This document shows positions 1-8,561 of a stretch of 64,000 nt of DNA, in pieces (position 1 is the first letter of the stretch; every line of letters begins with the position of its first letter). This DNA comes from an uncultured Hyphomonadaceae bacterium. Its GTDB lineage: Bacteria; Pseudomonadota; Alphaproteobacteria; Caulobacterales; Maricaulaceae. The notes under the pieces are model-generated. The model was not told the origin of the DNA. It ran no database searches and saw only the letters and a list, made by a program, of their open reading frames with translations. Made by a program: the position numbers and the translations under genes. The DNA lies in assembly GCA_913058335.1 (NCBI GenBank), contig CAJXPX010000006.1, positions 141,900 through 205,899 of the forward strand, given 5' to 3'.

Positions 1-252
1 TACAAGTCCCCCAATTAGAAAAGTCCCGGCGGCCAACCAAAGTGGCTGGGACTTTACGCCGTGGGGCACTAGAACGAGTCCAATCGCTCCTATCAACGCG
101 CCGCCGCCAAAAGCTATGATCCCGTGTCGGAGCGGCATTCCAATAAATTCAATCCGCTCTTTATTAAACCAGCCAATAATGGCGCCCAACGTCGCGGCTA
201 AACCGGAAAGGCCAGCGAGCAAAATTGCGCTGAGAATAAAATTTGTTTCCAT
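1..252 (-). CDS. ZIP-family metal transporter, N-terminal fragment (cut by window start)
   Basis: The 84 visible residues start at an ATG (250-252) behind a GGGG-type ribosome site and run off the left edge. They form three hydrophobic segments (about residues 5-28, 46-64 and 71-84). The second, FGGGALIGAIGLVLVPHG, resembles the glycine-rich helix of ZIP-family divalent-metal importers with its LVP-H end. Known ZIP proteins move zinc, iron or manganese across the inner membrane. It is divergent from a MarR-type regulator 89 bases away, which could control it. The metal-binding helices IV and V lie outside the window, so family is likely and substrate unknown. Confidence 0.55.
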   Translation of the reverse strand, partial: METNFILSAILLAGLSGLAATLGAIIGWFNKERIEFIGMPLRHGIIAFGGGALIGAIGLVLVPHGVKSQPLWLAAGTFLIGGLV

Positions 253-341
253 TTTGACCCCTACTCTTGTGTAGCTTAATCTGTCGGGACGTTTCTGATG
301 TTCAGACCTTACAGACTTTTCCGATCAAGGACATTCACAAT

Positions 342-782
342 ATGGCTATTGCACGCACAGTTGATCGTCGTTTATTCTTTGTTTTGGATCGGGTTCATAC
401 GCGTTTGTCGCAACAGGCGGATGCCGTTTTGGCCAAAGGCTCGGCGCTTGGCCGCTCTCAAGCGTTGGTCCTCGTGTTTCTTGGATATAATGATAATTGT
501 CGAATGAGTGATTTGGCCGAAGGGACAGGGCGGAATAACGCAGCCATTTCAGGGCTCGTCGAGCGAATGGAAGAGGCAGGGTTAGTTGAACGGCAACCCT
601 CTTACGGCGACCGCCGGGTCAAAACAGTGGCTTTGACCGCGCAAGGCTGGGCCAAGCGTGAGGATGTGATGAATGATTTCCGGGATTTCAATACACAATT
701 GACCAAAGGGCTCAATGATTCTGAAATCGAGGCGGTTTTTAAGTTTTTACGCCTCGCTCCCACACAATTTAAGCAGACCTAA
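342..782 (+). CDS. MarR-family transcriptional regulator
   Basis: This 146-residue protein has the MarR winged-helix layout: an N-terminal helix, then a helix-turn-helix around SDLAEGTGRNNAAISGLVER, and the wing with a D-R-R triad (GDRRVKTVAL) that contacts DNA in the family. The frame is open further upstream to 267, but the ATG at 342 has AAGGA at 327-331 and matches the usual MarR length, so I chose it. MarR proteins are dimeric repressors released by small ligands or metals. The divergent ZIP transporter is the obvious candidate target, by position only. Confidence 0.85.
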   Translation: MAIARTVDRRLFFVLDRVHTRLSQQADAVLAKGSALGRSQALVLVFLGYNDNCRMSDLAEGTGRNNAAISGLVERMEEAGLVERQPSYGDRRVKTVALTAQGWAKREDVMNDFRDFNTQLTKGLNDSEIEAVFKFLRLAPTQFKQT

Positions 783-942
783 GTCACTTTAAGCCAATCT
801 AATTCAAAATAACCTAAATAACCCCTTACTCTCGCCGCAATCGGAGGCTTTATAGGTTAAATTAACAGTTGATGGGAACCGGGCGACTCGTTCAGTCGTT
901 TCTTTCCTGAACAAACATTAATTTCGAAAGAGGATTCTTAAG

Positions 943-1506
943 GTGTCAATTTCATCTCACAGCTTGTTTGCAAAAATTGGAGTGGCGACTCTTTTTTCTG
1001 TGGGTATTGTGGCATTTGGTAGTTCGGTCTCAGGTGTCGCCAAGGCCCAGCTAAGTCCTACATCGGTAAATATGGATGCAACTGAAATTGAGTCCAGAGT
1101 TTATGCTCTCCCAAAAGAAACGCCCGAAGCTGTTTTAGCCGCCACAGCGATTCCCCCCGCCCGCAATCTTTCCACTCAGGAAAGCGATCGGAAACTAACG
1201 AATAACTGTGTTGAAGGCGGATATGAAAAGGAAGAATGTCTCTGCGCAACACAGATTTTGAAATATGAGCTTCCTTTACGGGAATATGATGCAGCAGCGC
1301 TTATTTTTGCCTTAGAAGCAGACCCTGATTCAACAGATGAAAGCTTGAACCGGGAAGAGGCAAGAACCGAACTCTATAAAAAAGGGTTTTCTGAAACAGA
1401 GCTAGCAGATTTGGATCGTATGAACCGCTCGCTGATGGACGCGTCTGATTTTGCTCAGCGTTGTAATGAAGCGGAGGCCTATTTTTCGCCTCCTACTGAT
1501 GAATAG
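943..1506 (+). CDS. Secreted protein of unknown function
   Basis: I do not recognise the family. The 187-residue protein begins at a GTG preceded by AGAGGA and opens with a Sec signal peptide: a hydrophobic stretch at about residues 12-33 ending in AKA, with cleavage probably before Q36. The mature part is acidic and carries a few cysteines (NNC, the ECLC motif near residue 100, and RC near residue 173), which suggests periplasmic disulfides. It stands alone between the MarR gene and the DsbA-like gene on the same strand. A small hairpin at 889-903 precedes its ribosome site. Confidence 0.7.
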   Translation: MSISSHSLFAKIGVATLFSVGIVAFGSSVSGVAKAQLSPTSVNMDATEIESRVYALPKETPEAVLAATAIPPARNLSTQESDRKLTNNCVEGGYEKEECLCATQILKYELPLREYDAAALIFALEADPDSTDESLNREEARTELYKKGFSETELADLDRMNRSLMDASDFAQRCNEAEAYFSPPTDE

Positions 1507-1601
1507 CTGGACTTAATCCCTGATTTTCTGAAAGGTTTTCCGCGGTAGGTAAAAACGGTTAGCGGATAGACGTTCGCTCCCTGACAGGTTAAGCCCTGAT
1601 T

Positions 1602-2285
1602 ATGGCTAAAAAGAAATCCAAAAAACCGATAAATCAAACTGTTCAAGTCGATATCGTGTCTGATGTTGTGTGCCCTTGGTGCTGGCTAGGCTATCGTCTA
1701 TTTGACAAAGCCCGGAAGCAATATAACCAACCGGTCCAGTTGAGCTGGCGGCCTTACATGCTTGACCCAACCGTACCGGCAGAAGGGATGGACTATAAGG
1801 CCTACATGAAAAATAAATTTGGAAGCGGTCCCAACGATAAGTTTTCCGCTATGCGGGACATGCTCATAGAAAAAGGCCCGGACGTCGGAATTGATTTCAA
1901 ATTCGGGAATATTTTCCGTCGGCCCAACACTCTCAACGCACACAGATTGATTAAATGGGCTCAGAACAATGAAGACACGGGCACCGAAGCCGCTGAAAAA
2001 TTATTCATGGCTTTTTTTACTGAAGGCGAAGATATTGGGGACATATCTGTTTTGACGCGCGTCGCCGAAGAAGTGGGACTGGATGCCGATTTGACCAAGT
2101 CCTTATTAGAAGGCGACCAAGATGCAAAAGCTGTACAGGAAGAGATTATGTTCTTTCGCGGACTTGGTATTTCTGGTGTTCCCACATTCATCTATAATGG
2201 CCAATTTGCCATACAAGGGGCACAAGACCCTCAAAATCATCTCGACGCCATGAAAAAAGCCGCCGAGATAGAAGTAGAAGAATAA
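1602..2285 (+). CDS. DsbA-family oxidoreductase, FrnE-like
   Basis: A 227-residue thioredoxin-fold protein with redox motif C24-P-W-C27 in DVVCPWCWLG right after the first beta strand, and a GVPTF cis-proline loop at about residue 190. This is the layout of FrnE-like cytosolic DsbA relatives, also called 2-hydroxychromene-2-carboxylate isomerase-like proteins. There is no signal peptide; the N-terminus is lysine-rich, so a cytoplasmic role in disulfide exchange or oxidative stress is expected. The MAPEG gene follows after 9 bases and may be cotranscribed. The true substrate cannot be told from sequence. Confidence 0.85.
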   Translation: MAKKKSKKPINQTVQVDIVSDVVCPWCWLGYRLFDKARKQYNQPVQLSWRPYMLDPTVPAEGMDYKAYMKNKFGSGPNDKFSAMRDMLIEKGPDVGIDFKFGNIFRRPNTLNAHRLIKWAQNNEDTGTEAAEKLFMAFFTEGEDIGDISVLTRVAEEVGLDADLTKSLLEGDQDAKAVQEEIMFFRGLGISGVPTFIYNGQFAIQGAQDPQNHLDAMKKAAEIEVEE

Positions 2286-2294
2286 GGTGGCTTT

Positions 2295-2699
2295 ATGACA
2301 CTTTTTGAAATCGTAGCGTTATACGTGGCGCTTCATCTAATTGTTGCTTCTTTCTTGGTGTATCGTGTCGGACAAATACGCCTCAAAGAAAAGGTCAGTC
2401 TTGGAGACGGCGGAAATGCTCAACTAAATGCCCGAATAAGAGCCCATGGGAATTATATAGAGAACACACCATTAGCTCTTATCGGATTGGTGGCTCTTGC
2501 AATGTTAAGCGCGCCGGCACTTTTACTTCATCTGTTCGGCATGGCCTTTTTAATTGGGCGACTTGTCCATGCCCACGGAATGGCACAGGATGGAGCCAAT
2601 GGCCGAGGAAGAGGGATTGGCGCAATTTTGACGTTACTCACCTATGTTGGGACAGCCTTATCCCTTCTTTATTTTATTTTCACGTCTGATTACATTTGA
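2295..2699 (+). CDS. MAPEG-family membrane protein
   Basis: This 134-residue protein has four predicted membrane helices (about residues 3-23, 57-76, 78-93 and 108-130) and the family signature region RIRAHGNYIENTPLAL followed by a glycine- and histidine-containing third segment. MAPEG proteins include membrane glutathione transferases and related bacterial proteins of poorly defined role. It starts 9 bases after the DsbA-like gene with GGTGG just upstream, so the two probably form one transcript; both could deal with thiol chemistry, which is inference. Confidence 0.85.
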   Translation: MTLFEIVALYVALHLIVASFLVYRVGQIRLKEKVSLGDGGNAQLNARIRAHGNYIENTPLALIGLVALAMLSAPALLLHLFGMAFLIGRLVHAHGMAQDGANGRGRGIGAILTLLTYVGTALSLLYFIFTSDYI

Positions 2700-2774
2700 G
2701 GCAGATAGGCGCCGCACTGACATCCCTTGTACTTATCACGTGTCACTCCAGAAAAGACCTGATAACAGACCCTG

Positions 2775-4160
2775 ATGAAAACCCAGTCGCCTGAAACTGT
2801 TTCCGAAGCTCCCATTAGCGTGGAAGGCCTTTCCCCCACGCTCGACGCCCTTTTGTCTTACGCCAAATCGGCCGGGGCGGAACAATGCGACGCTGTCGCC
2901 ACACATGGACGTTCAATTTCTGTCGCCGTGCGCGAAAGAGAACTGGAAGACGTTGACAGTAGTGAAGGCCGAGACGTGGGCCTGCGTGTTATTGTGGATG
3001 GACGCCAAGCCTGTGTTTCCAGTTCCGATATGTCGGATATTTCGCTTAAAATGCTCGCGGAACGTGCTGTCGCTATGGCGAAACTCGCGCCGCGTGACCC
3101 TTATTGCGGGCTCGCCGAGAAAGGTTTGCTTTCTGATCCAAACACTCTTCCCGATCTGGAATTATTTGACCCCATATTGCGTACACCTGAAATTCTGAAG
3201 TCCCGCGCTTTGGAAGTCGAAGACGCGGCCCTTGCTGTCCAAGGCGTCACACAAGCTGAAGGCGCGAGCGCGAGCTGGGCAAGTTCGGCTATTTATTTCG
3301 CGACTTCTGAAGGTTTTGGATCTGGCTGGCAATCTTCCCGCCACGGTCTCTCCGTCAGCGCCATTGCCGGAAAAAACGGCTCAATGGAGCGGGATTTCGA
3401 TTATGACGGAACGCGCTGGCTCGAAGACCTCCGTTCCCCCGCAGAAATTGGCAAAGGCGCAGGCGAGCGGGTGATTGCCCGACTTGGAAGCCGCAAAATT
3501 AAATCCGTTCAATTGCCGGTAATTTTTGAGGAACGGTTAGCAGGCTCGCTGATATCCGCCTTTCTTAGCGCGATTAACGGCAATGCCATTGCCAGGGGCG
3601 TTTCCTTTCTGAAAGGTCAGATGGGCGAAAAAATCTTTGGTGATGGGATTCAGATAATTGATGACCCTCTCATAATTCGGGGTCAAGGTTCCCGGCCTTG
3701 GGACGGAGAAGGTCTCTCGGTTCAAAAACGCGCCCTGATCGAAAACGGAATTTTGCAAACCTGGCTACTAAATCTTTCAGCCGCGCAGCAATTAGGGTTG
3801 GAAACTACCGCCCACGCCACGCGCGGCATTGGATCTCCTCCCGGCATTAGTGCGACAAATAGCTATCTTGTGCCCGGTACGAAAACACCCGAAGATTTGA
3901 TGCAAGATATGGGAGAAGGTCTTTTGGTCACAGAAATGTTCGGCCCCTCACTTAATTCCAATACGGGCGATTATTCTGTCGGTGTCGCGGGTATCAAAAT
4001 TGAAAATGGCCAACGGGCTTACCCGGTCTCTGAAATTACTATTGCGGGTAATTTGAACGACGTTTTTCGGACAATGGTACCAGCCAATGATATTAAATTT
4101 GACGGTGCGACTAATGCGCCGAGCCTGTTGGTAGAAGGTCTAACGGTTGCCGGCGCCTGA
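2775..4160 (+). CDS. pmbA: PmbA/TldE metalloprotease-associated protein
   Basis: This 461-residue protein matches PmbA (TldE) over its length: the N-terminal domain with SVAVRERELEDVDSSEGRD, then the central and C-terminal parts ending in EITIAGNLNDVFRTM. In the family, TldD and TldE form a heterodimer that trims small peptides; TldE lacks the HExxxH zinc motif of TldD, and I see none here. No tldD is in the window. The next gene starts inside its end (TTG at 4147, stop at 4158-4160), so translation is probably coupled. Confidence 0.9.
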   Translation: MKTQSPETVSEAPISVEGLSPTLDALLSYAKSAGAEQCDAVATHGRSISVAVRERELEDVDSSEGRDVGLRVIVDGRQACVSSSDMSDISLKMLAERAVAMAKLAPRDPYCGLAEKGLLSDPNTLPDLELFDPILRTPEILKSRALEVEDAALAVQGVTQAEGASASWASSAIYFATSEGFGSGWQSSRHGLSVSAIAGKNGSMERDFDYDGTRWLEDLRSPAEIGKGAGERVIARLGSRKIKSVQLPVIFEERLAGSLISAFLSAINGNAIARGVSFLKGQMGEKIFGDGIQIIDDPLIIRGQGSRPWDGEGLSVQKRALIENGILQTWLLNLSAAQQLGLETTAHATRGIGSPPGISATNSYLVPGTKTPEDLMQDMGEGLLVTEMFGPSLNSNTGDYSVGVAGIKIENGQRAYPVSEITIAGNLNDVFRTMVPANDIKFDGATNAPSLLVEGLTVAGA

Positions 4161-5250
4161 AAATATATGCTTCTCGCTAAACGAAGAACGTGCCCTTTTA
4201 GAGCGCGTAGTTTGCAAAGCAGGTCAAATTGCCAAAAACGCCTTCGAAGCTAATAAAGCGGTTGTCTGGGACAAAGTGCAGGGGCATCCGGTCACAGATG
4301 CAGACATTGCCGTAAATGATTATCTCGAGAAACATTTAGCCAACGCCCGGCCTGATTATGGTTGGCTCTCCGAAGAAACAAAAGATGATTTGTCCCGCCA
4401 TACTTGTCAGCGGACTTTTGTCGTCGATCCGATTGACGGCACCCGCGCCTTTATTGAACGCACACCAAATTTCGCAGTCTCTGTGGCAATTGTCGAAAAT
4501 GGTCACCCCATTGTCGGTGTAGTGTTCAATCCTTTGAAAGACGAATTTTATTCTGCGCAGAAGGACGGGGGCGTTACATTAAACGGAAAGCCTATTCAGT
4601 GCTCTAAACGTGAAAAACTCGAAGGCGCGGAAATGGTCGGCTATCCAAGAAAATTCCGGCGGCTTGGGTTTCCGGCAATGCGCGTCAGGATATCTAATTC
4701 CATGGCATACCGTATGGTTATGGTTGCCAGCGGCCAAGCCGACTGTACAGTTGCTTTCACGCCAAAATCTGATTGGGATATTGCAGCGGCCACTTTAATT
4801 GCCTCTGAAGCCGGAGCTATCACCACCAATCTTCGGGGCGAGCGTCCAAGATTTGATAAGGACAGCACTTCCGGGTTTGGAATCATTTGTGCTGGCCCCA
4901 AACTCCACGCTTTGTTAGTAGATCGGGTGAAACCTTTGCTTGCGAAATTTGATACAAGCGAAGATAAGCAGCGCGACTTCAAAGAAATGGGAACGAAAAT
5001 GTCTGATCGTGAAATGAAATCCATTCAACTTTTGCATATCGTCATGGGCGGTGAATTGGTTGACCCAATGCGCACTGAATTCAAAGATTTGAAAAAGGTG
5101 GATTTCGTCGGCGCTTTTGCAAGTTTCGAGGACGCTCAGAAAGCCTGGAGAGCCGCAGCCCAAAGAACTGTTGACAGCGCACACACACGTTATTTCATTC
5201 TCCACGCCCATGACCTGCTCGACCCGGACGGAGATGGAATCATTGGGTAA
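4147..5250 (+). CDS. CysQ/inositol-monophosphatase-family phosphatase fused to DUF4170
   Basis: Residues 1-265 are an IMPase-family magnesium phosphatase: metal ligands in SEE (75-77), the DPIDGT loop (94-99) and WDIAAATLIASEAG (210-223). The best match is the 3'(2'),5'-bisphosphate nucleotidase type. Residues about 293-360 (QLLHIVMGGELVDP through HTRYFILHAHDLLDP) are a DUF4170 domain, which I know mainly as a small separate protein. No stop separates the two. The only start that overlaps pmbA is TTG at 4147, with GAAGG upstream. A GGGA-then-ATG arrangement near 4987-5001 could be a relic of, or still be, a separate start for the DUF4170 part. Confidence 0.85.
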   Translation: MPAPENICFSLNEERALLERVVCKAGQIAKNAFEANKAVVWDKVQGHPVTDADIAVNDYLEKHLANARPDYGWLSEETKDDLSRHTCQRTFVVDPIDGTRAFIERTPNFAVSVAIVENGHPIVGVVFNPLKDEFYSAQKDGGVTLNGKPIQCSKREKLEGAEMVGYPRKFRRLGFPAMRVRISNSMAYRMVMVASGQADCTVAFTPKSDWDIAAATLIASEAGAITTNLRGERPRFDKDSTSGFGIICAGPKLHALLVDRVKPLLAKFDTSEDKQRDFKEMGTKMSDREMKSIQLLHIVMGGELVDPMRTEFKDLKKVDFVGAFASFEDAQKAWRAAAQRTVDSAHTRYFILHAHDLLDPDGDGIIG

Positions 5251-5265
5251 GCGCATTTTCGCTAC

Positions 5266-7044
5266 ATGACCTCCGCGCCCGAACAGGTAACGGATAGGCA
5301 ACGCCTATCTCGTTTCTGGCGAGACTATATCTGGCCGCAAAGGGGAAAGCTTTTTGCGGCTATTTTTTTTATGGCACTTTTGGCCGCCGCAACAGCAGCC
5401 TATACTTGGGTCATCAGTCTTATTATCGATCAAGCTGGTCAGATGGACGAAAGCCCGGATGCCTATGAGGCGGCCAAACGATACGCCCTTATTATTTTAC
5501 CTGTTCTTATTCTGGTGCCCTTTGTTTCAGGTCTCGCCAACTACCTCCAACGTATTCTGACCAACGCTATCGCGCTCAACGCGGTTGGCAAAATGCAGAA
5601 GCAGATGTTCACCAGCGCGCATAACGCCGACTACGCCGCCTTTTCCCGCGAACCGACCGGAAACTTGATTTCAAAATTCACTAACGATGTAACCATTGTC
5701 TCAAACGCCACTATTCGCGGTTTGGGCAATGTCATAAAAGATGTATTGACCGTTGTTTTTACCATTGGCGCCATGCTCTGGCATAATTGGCAGCTCTCTC
5801 TAGTAATGACAGTGTTTCTCTTGGCCTTCTGGCCCATTATAGCGATTTCAAAAAAAATGCGGGGGAATGCCCGTGACGTTCAGGAACATGTCGGTTTGAT
5901 TACTTCAGAGCTGAAAGAAAGTTTTGGCGGGGCCCGTATGGTTAAAGCTTACGGACTAGAAGAATCAGAGGCGCAGCGACTCGGTCGATCTTTTGATGAA
6001 CGGATAAGATTGTTTCTTCGTCTTGTCACCCAACAGGCCCGCGTCGATCCTATTCTTGAAGTCTTGGGCGGAATGGCCATTGCGGGAGTGGTTGTTTTTG
6101 GCATGTATCAAGTCAATGCCGGCCTTGCCACGGCCGGCTCTATTGGCGCGGTTCTGACAGGTCTAGTTATTCTCTCCCCCCGCCTGCGAGCCCTAGGAAC
6201 GCTCAATAATGTCCTTCAAGAAGGCCTGTCTTCTGTCTCGCGTATTTACGGCGTAATTGATATTCGACCTACAATTATCGAAGTCTCCAACGCCAAAATC
6301 TTAGAAAAATCTGAGGGCCACATAAAACTGAATGCCGTGACATTTGCCTATGAAGACGGCACTCAAGCCCTACGAGATGTTACGGTCGAAGCCAGGCCCG
6401 GACAAACGGTGGCCTTAGTTGGCGCCTCCGGCGGCGGCAAATCCACGATTATCAACCTTATTCCCCGTCTTTACGAAGCGAGCGAAGGATCCGTTGAAAT
6501 AGACGGCCAGGATATTCGAAATATTACCCTCGCCTCTTTGCGCCGCAATATGGCGCTGGTTAGCCAGAATGTGACCCTGTTTGACGATACGGTCGCGGCC
6601 AATATTGGCTTGGGGGATCAAAATGCAGATCTTGAGGCCATCATAAACGCCGCTAAACACGCCGATGCGCATGATTTCATTTCTGTTCTTCCCAACGGAT
6701 ATGACACCCGGCTGGGCGAGGATGGCTTGAGTCTGTCTGGAGGCCAAAGGCAGCGCCTCTCTATTGCGCGCGCGATATTACGTGACGCGCCAATTTTGTT
6801 GCTGGACGAAGCCACTTCTGCGCTCGACGCAGAGTCGGAAGCCAAGGTTCAAGCCGCGTTGGAGCGGTTGGAAGCCGGGCGAACCACGGTGGTCATCGCA
6901 CATCGTCTCTCGACCGTCCAGAAAGCTGATCTCATCTATGTTCTAGAAAATGGACACATTGTGGAAAGCGGGACACACGAGTCTCTGAGCATAAAAAAAG
7001 ACGGGACTTATGCCCGCCTTCTCGCCTTACAATTAAGGGCCTAA
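5266..7044 (+). CDS. MsbA-like ABC exporter (fused permease and ATPase)
   Basis: This 592-residue half-transporter has an N-terminal six-helix permease domain (about 25-320) and a C-terminal ATPase with Walker A GASGGGKST (386-394), signature LSGGQ (490-494), Walker B ILLLDE (510-515) and the downstream switch histidine in IAHRLS. Homodimers of this type export lipids or drugs; MsbA flips lipid A-core at the inner membrane, which fits best but is not proven. It begins 15 bases after the phosphatase and ends 2 bases before the convergent NDUFA9-like gene, with no visible terminator between. Confidence 0.9.
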   Translation: MTSAPEQVTDRQRLSRFWRDYIWPQRGKLFAAIFFMALLAAATAAYTWVISLIIDQAGQMDESPDAYEAAKRYALIILPVLILVPFVSGLANYLQRILTNAIALNAVGKMQKQMFTSAHNADYAAFSREPTGNLISKFTNDVTIVSNATIRGLGNVIKDVLTVVFTIGAMLWHNWQLSLVMTVFLLAFWPIIAISKKMRGNARDVQEHVGLITSELKESFGGARMVKAYGLEESEAQRLGRSFDERIRLFLRLVTQQARVDPILEVLGGMAIAGVVVFGMYQVNAGLATAGSIGAVLTGLVILSPRLRALGTLNNVLQEGLSSVSRIYGVIDIRPTIIEVSNAKILEKSEGHIKLNAVTFAYEDGTQALRDVTVEARPGQTVALVGASGGGKSTIINLIPRLYEASEGSVEIDGQDIRNITLASLRRNMALVSQNVTLFDDTVAANIGLGDQNADLEAIINAAKHADAHDFISVLPNGYDTRLGEDGLSLSGGQRQRLSIARAILRDAPILLLDEATSALDAESEAKVQAALERLEAGRTTVVIAHRLSTVQKADLIYVLENGHIVESGTHESLSIKKDGTYARLLALQLRA

Positions 7045-7046
7045 AA

Positions 7047-8027
7047 TTACGCTTCTTCCGGCCAGCTATCCTTACCCGGTTGATGAAATTCGCCATATTT
7101 ACGGTATTTCATCAAATAGGACGGAATAATCGCTTCAACTGTTTCCGGCGTAATACCGAGCGCGTCAAAACCCTGCGCTCCCTCAGATAAAACATTGTCA
7201 TTTTTCAGATTTTTGACTTGGTCACGCGTCAAGAACGGCTCCATGAAGGGCAAAGCTCCGACCATTTCGCCGCCAAAGCCCATCATATTGGCCGCAAACC
7301 ATGGCACTGGTACTAGGAAGCGCTTTTTTGCAATCACGTCGAGCATCAGTTCCAGTAGCTCTTTGAAAGTATAAACCCTCGGCCCGCCCAGCTCATAAGT
7401 CTGCATATTTGCACCGGCTTCAACCCGGCGGGCAATGGCATCCGCCACATCCGCCACATAAGCAGGCTGGAATTGAGTTTGCCCACCGCCAATCAGGGGC
7501 AATACCGGAGAGAGTTGCGCCATTGAAGCAAAACGGTTGAAAAATTCGTCTTCATTACCGAATAAAATAGACGGACGCAAAATATCCGCAGTTGGCACAT
7601 GCTCGCGCACTATGTCTTCACCTTCACCCTTTGTGCGGGCATAGTCGCTCTTGCTATCTTTATCTGCGCCAATTGCAGAGACATGAACAAAGTTCGTAAT
7701 ACCCTCTGCGGCGACCGCCTTGGCCAAAGTTTCAGCGCCGCGAACATGCAATGATTCAAAGCTTTGTTGTCCGGCTTCGTAAAGTATAGCGACTAAGTTT
7801 ATAACTGCATCGGAACCTTCGACCGCGCGCTGAACGGATTTTTCATAACGCAAATTCGCCTGCATGAGCTGCACTTGGCCGACATTCCCGATAACTCTCA
7901 GATCCATTCCGATATGCGGGCGGCGCATTGGCACACGGACGCGGTAGCCCTTGGCTACTAGAGCGCGCACAACATGTTTACCAAGAAAGCCTGAGCCGCC
8001 GAAAACTGTAACCAAACCGTTTTTCAT
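7047..8027 (-). CDS. NAD(P)-binding NDUFA9-like complex I family protein
   Basis: A 326-residue atypical short-chain dehydrogenase with Rossmann motif GGSGFLG (10-16) and the YxxxK-like SDYARTKGEGEDIV around residues 128-141. It resembles the complex I NDUFA9 subunit and its alphaproteobacterial homologues, which bind NADPH structurally and support complex I. In the alphaproteobacterial setting this role is likely, although a general NAD-dependent epimerase or nucleoside-diphosphate-sugar annotation would fit the fold. The phosphatase gene lies upstream on the same strand, 60 bases away. Confidence 0.85.
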   Translation of the reverse strand: MKNGLVTVFGGSGFLGKHVVRALVAKGYRVRVPMRRPHIGMDLRVIGNVGQVQLMQANLRYEKSVQRAVEGSDAVINLVAILYEAGQQSFESLHVRGAETLAKAVAAEGITNFVHVSAIGADKDSKSDYARTKGEGEDIVREHVPTADILRPSILFGNEDEFFNRFASMAQLSPVLPLIGGGQTQFQPAYVADVADAIARRVEAGANMQTYELGGPRVYTFKELLELMLDVIAKKRFLVPVPWFAANMMGFGGEMVGALPFMEPFLTRDQVKNLKNDNVLSEGAQGFDALGITPETVEAIIPSYLMKYRKYGEFHQPGKDSWPEEA

Positions 8028-8087
8028 GTCTCACCTGAACATCACTATTAAATTCGCCGGATGATTAGTCCCTATCGCGGGCTATGT

Positions 8088-8552
8088 CTATAAATTTGCT
8101 CTGATTTCGGCGACCAAACCTTCACTGGCCCGTTCAATCAAATCCAAAACATCATCAAACCCTCTATTTCCCCCATAATAGGGGTCTGGGACATTTCGAT
8201 CTATCACACCGTCGGCAAAGTCTAGAAAAAGTCTAGGGGGCGTTCTGGCGAAGGCGGGTTTTATACGGCGTAGATGGGACAGGTTGTAACTGTCCATTGC
8301 CAAGATATAATCGAAACGATTAAAGTCTTCACCCTCTACTTGACGGGACATTTGCCCGTCAAAACTATAGCCGCGCCTCTTGCCTGCCTTGACGCTGCGG
8401 GGATCCGGTTCTTCTCCGTTATGCGCCCCGGAGGTTCCGGCGCTTTCAATTTCGACATCAAGACCCGCCTCGACGGCTTTTTGACGAAAGACCGCTTCTG
8501 CCGTAGGAGAACGGCATATATTCCCAAGACAAATGAACAAGACAGAGGGCAT
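8088..8552 (-). CDS. Low-molecular-weight protein tyrosine phosphatase
   Basis: A 154-residue protein with the P-loop CLGNICRS (C8, R14, S15) at the N-terminus and the general-acid aspartate in DPYYGG at about residue 122: the complete LMW-PTP catalytic set. In bacteria these enzymes dephosphorylate tyrosine kinases of capsule synthesis or act on arsenate or small substrates; nothing here shows which. Its start codon faces that of the sirtuin gene with 9 bases between them, and I see no clear ribosome site for it, so promoter and leader must lie inside the sirtuin coding region or the message is leaderless. Confidence 0.92.
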   Translation of the reverse strand: MPSVLFICLGNICRSPTAEAVFRQKAVEAGLDVEIESAGTSGAHNGEEPDPRSVKAGKRRGYSFDGQMSRQVEGEDFNRFDYILAMDSYNLSHLRRIKPAFARTPPRLFLDFADGVIDRNVPDPYYGGNRGFDDVLDLIERASEGLVAEIRANL

Positions 8553-8561
8553 GAAGAGATT

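Noticed and set aside
889..911. Terminator before the 943 gene
   Set aside because: The CGACT/AGTCG stem is only 5 bp and followed by a broken T run, too weak to call.
8274..8561. N-terminal extension of the sirtuin frame
   Set aside because: These 96 codons are antisense to the tyrosine phosphatase; the sirtuin motif GAGIS sits at the expected distance from ATG 8562.
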